Positions 62,159-64,000 of a DNA stretch of 64,000 nucleotides are shown piece after piece. The stretch comes from Schauerella aestuarii. GTDB lineage: Bacteria > Pseudomonadota > Gammaproteobacteria > Burkholderiales > Burkholderiaceae_B. A program made the position numbers and the translations under genes. The stretch covers positions 496,001 to 560,000 of the forward strand of contig NZ_SIZW01000042.1 of assembly GCF_009866805.1 (NCBI RefSeq), given 5' to 3'. Every line of letters begins with the position of its first letter. Within the stretch, counting starts at the first letter, position 1. A model generated the notes under the pieces. The model was not told the DNA's origin. It saw nothing but the letters and a program-made list of their open reading frames with translations, and did no database searches.

Positions 62159-63013
62159 GTGACGGATATTTTCGCTTCTGCACCGATCGTCGGGCGCTCA
62201 TCTTTCGTTTTCCGACCGGTCCGTCGAGCCGCGCAAAGCATGTTGATCGCGACCGCCGTTCTGCTCGCGGGTTGTGGCTCATCGCCCAAAGATACGATCA
62301 GCCTTGCCAATCAGAAGGCACCGTCCAGCGCCTCGTCCGGCACTCCCGGCGATGCCGGCAGCGTCTCGGTCAAATGGTCGCGTACCAAGCCGGGCTGCAC
62401 CGGCCAGTGCCCCACGATCGACATCGATTCGGTGGCCTTCCCCGGCGAACCCAAGCTCACCGAACTGGTCGACCACGTGCTCGCCTTCATGACCGGCGTC
62501 GATCGCCAGCAAAACCTGCCGTACGACACGATTGCCGGATACGTCGACTACTTCTGGCAAACCGCGCAAGCTCGGGATGCCACATCGCTGCGGGGCAAGG
62601 TGCGCGCGAGCAGCGGCAATCTGATCGTGGTCGAATTGGGCACCACGCAAACCCTGACGGGGGCGGCGCACGCCATCCCGGCCACACAGTTTCTCAATTG
62701 GGATCGGGCGCGCGATCGCGTGGTGGCATTGGATGAAGTGGTGATACCTGAACGACGCGCGGCCTTCGTGGAAGCCATGCGTGCCGCGCACACGCGCTGG
62801 AAGCAGACCGTGGACGATGCCAAACGCGACCCGGCATCTTTCAACCGGATGTGGCCATTCCAGGAAACCGACAATTTTGCCCTCACGTCCGACGGCATGG
62901 TGCTCAAGTACGACGCTTACGTCATTGCCCCGTATGCCGCCGGCCAACCTGAACTCACGATCCCCTATACCGCGCTGCAAGGCATCTTGCGGCCGGGATG
63001 GATGCCGAAGTAA
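62159..63013 (+). CDS. DUF3298-like lipoprotein (RsiV-type C-terminal domain)
   Basis: This 284-residue protein starts at GTG 62159 with AGGA 5 nt upstream. A signal segment ends in the lipobox LLAGC, so Cys is the likely lipidated residue. The rest resembles proteins with PdaC/RsiV-type DUF4163-DUF3298 domains (TLTGAAHAIPATQFLNWD, then LTSDGMVLKYDAYVIAPYAAGQPELTIPY, core YDAYVIAPYAAG). Its role is unknown, possibly envelope or lysozyme related. It ends before a strong terminator. Confidence 0.8.
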   Translation: MTDIFASAPIVGRSSFVFRPVRRAAQSMLIATAVLLAGCGSSPKDTISLANQKAPSSASSGTPGDAGSVSVKWSRTKPGCTGQCPTIDIDSVAFPGEPKLTELVDHVLAFMTGVDRQQNLPYDTIAGYVDYFWQTAQARDATSLRGKVRASSGNLIVVELGTTQTLTGAAHAIPATQFLNWDRARDRVVALDEVVIPERRAAFVEAMRAAHTRWKQTVDDAKRDPASFNRMWPFQETDNFALTSDGMVLKYDAYVIAPYAAGQPELTIPYTALQGILRPGWMPK

Positions 63014-63050
63014 AGGCTTTACGGATGCGGCACCCACCCGCACATATAAC

Positions 63051-63085
63051 AATGAGAAACGCCCGCGATGCGGGCGTTTCTCATT
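63051..63085. terminator. Long perfect hairpin, terminator between lipoprotein and glutamate dehydrogenase genes
   Basis: Arms AATGAGAAACGCCCGC (63051-63066) and its exact complement (63070-63085) enclose GAT. The GC core flanked by GTTTCTCATT on one side and AATGAGAAAC on the other resembles a bidirectional terminator. It follows the lipoprotein stop by 37 bp. Confidence 0.8.
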
Positions 63086-63207
63086 GGTCGTGGTCTGGCG
63101 TCAATTCAGCATTCGCCTACCCACCTATCGCCACGGGGAGTGTCCGACAACGCTTCATTGCCTGCAGCGCCGGTGGCAACTCAGATGCCGTCCGGCGCCC
63201 TCACCGC

Positions 63208-64000
63208 TTACGGATACAAGCCGCGCACCTGGCGTGCTTGCAGGATGCGCGTGCACGCCACGATAAACGCGGCGGTACGCAGCGTGACCGAATGCTCGCG
63301 GGCGACGTGGGATACGGCGGCGAACGCGTCGCGCATGATGCGCTCCAGGCGATGATTGATTTCGTCTTCGCTCCAGAAGAAGCTTGAGAAGTCCTGCACC
63401 CACTCGAAATAGCTGACCGTGACGCCGCCGGCGTTGGCGACGACGTCGGGGACGACCAGAATGCCTTTGTCACGCAAGATATCGTCGGCCTCGGGGGTCG
63501 TGGGACCGTTGGCGCCCTCGACCACGACCTTGGCGCGCACGCTATCGGCGTTGCCGGCATGGATCTGGCTTTCCAGAGCCGCCGGGATCAGGAATTCGGT
63601 TTCCAGCGCCCAGAAGGTGTCGCTGTCGATGGCTTCGGCGCCGCCAAATCCGCCCACACCACCGTGCTGAGCCACGTGGGCCAGCAGATTGGGCACATCC
63701 AGGCCGAATTCATTGTGAATCGTGCCGGTGTGATCTTGCGCGGCGATGACTTTTGCACCGGTTTCGTGGAACAGACGCGCAGCGGTGCCGCCCACGTTAC
63801 CAAAGCCCTGAACGACCACGCGCGCACCGACCACGTCGAAACCGATGTCACGCGCGGCTTCGCAGCCGACGACGAACACGCCGCGACCCGTTGCTTCGAC
63901 GCGACCCAAGCTCCCCCCCAATGCGATCGGCTTGCCCGTCACCACGCCGGTGGACGTCAGGCCTTCGTTCATGGAGTACGTATCCATCATCCAGGCCATC
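63208..64000 (-). CDS. gdhA: Glu/Leu/Phe/Val dehydrogenase family, glutamate dehydrogenase (3' part)
   Basis: The window ends inside this gene, and 264 C-terminal residues are seen. They include [20 protein letters not shown], the cofactor motif [15 protein letters not shown] (GxGNVG), [14 protein letters not shown] and [21 protein letters not shown] (core [12 protein letters not shown]). These match NAD(P)+-dependent glutamate dehydrogenase, which interconverts glutamate and 2-oxoglutarate plus ammonia. The N-terminal substrate domain lies beyond the right edge. Confidence 0.95.
   Translation of the reverse strand, partial: MAWMMDTYSMNEGLTSTGVVTGKPIALGGSLGRVEATGRGVFVVGCEAARDIGFDVVGARVVVQGFGNVGGTAARLFHETGAKVIAAQDHTGTIHNEFGLDVPNLLAHVAQHGGVGGFGGAEAIDSDTFWALETEFLIPAALESQIHAGNADSVRAKVVVEGANGPTTPEADDILRDKGILVVPDVVANAGGVTVSYFEWVQDFSSFFWSEDEINHRLERIMRDAFAAVSHVAREHSVTLRTAAFIVACTRILQARQVRGLYP

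Overview
The window is a GC-rich (low 60s % by eye), densely coded chromosomal segment of a Gram-negative bacterium. Bug-type tripartite tricarboxylate receptors, a biotin-independent malonate decarboxylase locus, lipid A acyltransferase, FadL and many LysR regulators point to a betaproteobacterium of the Burkholderiales, most likely Alcaligenaceae-like. That placement is an inference from gene content. I saw no rRNA, tRNA, CRISPR array, intact insertion sequence or prophage.

Layout. 1-4.7 kb: start of an Old Yellow Enzyme paired with a LysR regulator, a second LysR divergent from an MFS exporter, a PaaI-like thioesterase and a 92-residue orphan. 5.1-12.5 kb: mdcR divergent from a malonate decarboxylase operon in the order mdcA-C-D-E-G-B-H. 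12.5-15.2 kb: a converging entC-entB-entA type operon for 2,3-dihydroxybenzoate with a Fur-box-like palindrome at its head. 15.4-16.4 kb: soxR and a divergent Rid-family gene that share a near-consensus SoxR box. 16.4-23.3 kb: a catabolic block with TctABC, a TauD-type dioxygenase, a second Bug receptor, an SDR and a Crp/Fnr regulator. 23.5-26.8 kb: Na+/H+ antiporter, DUF3253 protein and Hsp70-like ATPase.

27.0-36.8 kb holds a nine-gene same-strand module that reads as import and breakdown of N-acyl-D-amino acids or D-residue peptides: a PLP D-amino acid deaminase, a five-gene peptide-type ABC transporter, an RpiR regulator, a D-aminoacylase and RidA. 37.1-40.5 kb: lipid A acyltransferase, a nucleosidase and a c-di-GMP phosphodiesterase. 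40.6-48.4 kb: a fatty acid operon (psrA-like regulator, fadE, fadA, fadB, fadL) headed by a PsrA-consensus operator. 48.5-56.4 kb: DbpA helicase, an S4/pseudouridine synthase homologue with an altered catalytic motif, DoxX, a Pro/Thr-rich exported protein, peroxiredoxin, ArsC, an unusual CaiB-type CoA-transferase and photolyase. 56.5-64 kb: an Aer-like chemoreceptor behind an FNR consensus site, MFS transporter, glutathione peroxidase, glutathione transferase, a two-gene (bipartite) lipoate ligase, a lipoprotein and the 3' part of glutamate dehydrogenase.

No single locus is clearly a new type of system. The strongest leads are regulatory: a SoxR promoter in front of a Rid protein that lacks the catalytic Arg, an FNR site in front of an aerotaxis receptor, the PsrA operator, and the Fur-like site. 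The other leads are the D-amino acid module, the carrier-less dihydroxybenzoate operon, the bipartite lipoate ligase and the Asp-to-Glu pseudouridine synthase homologue.
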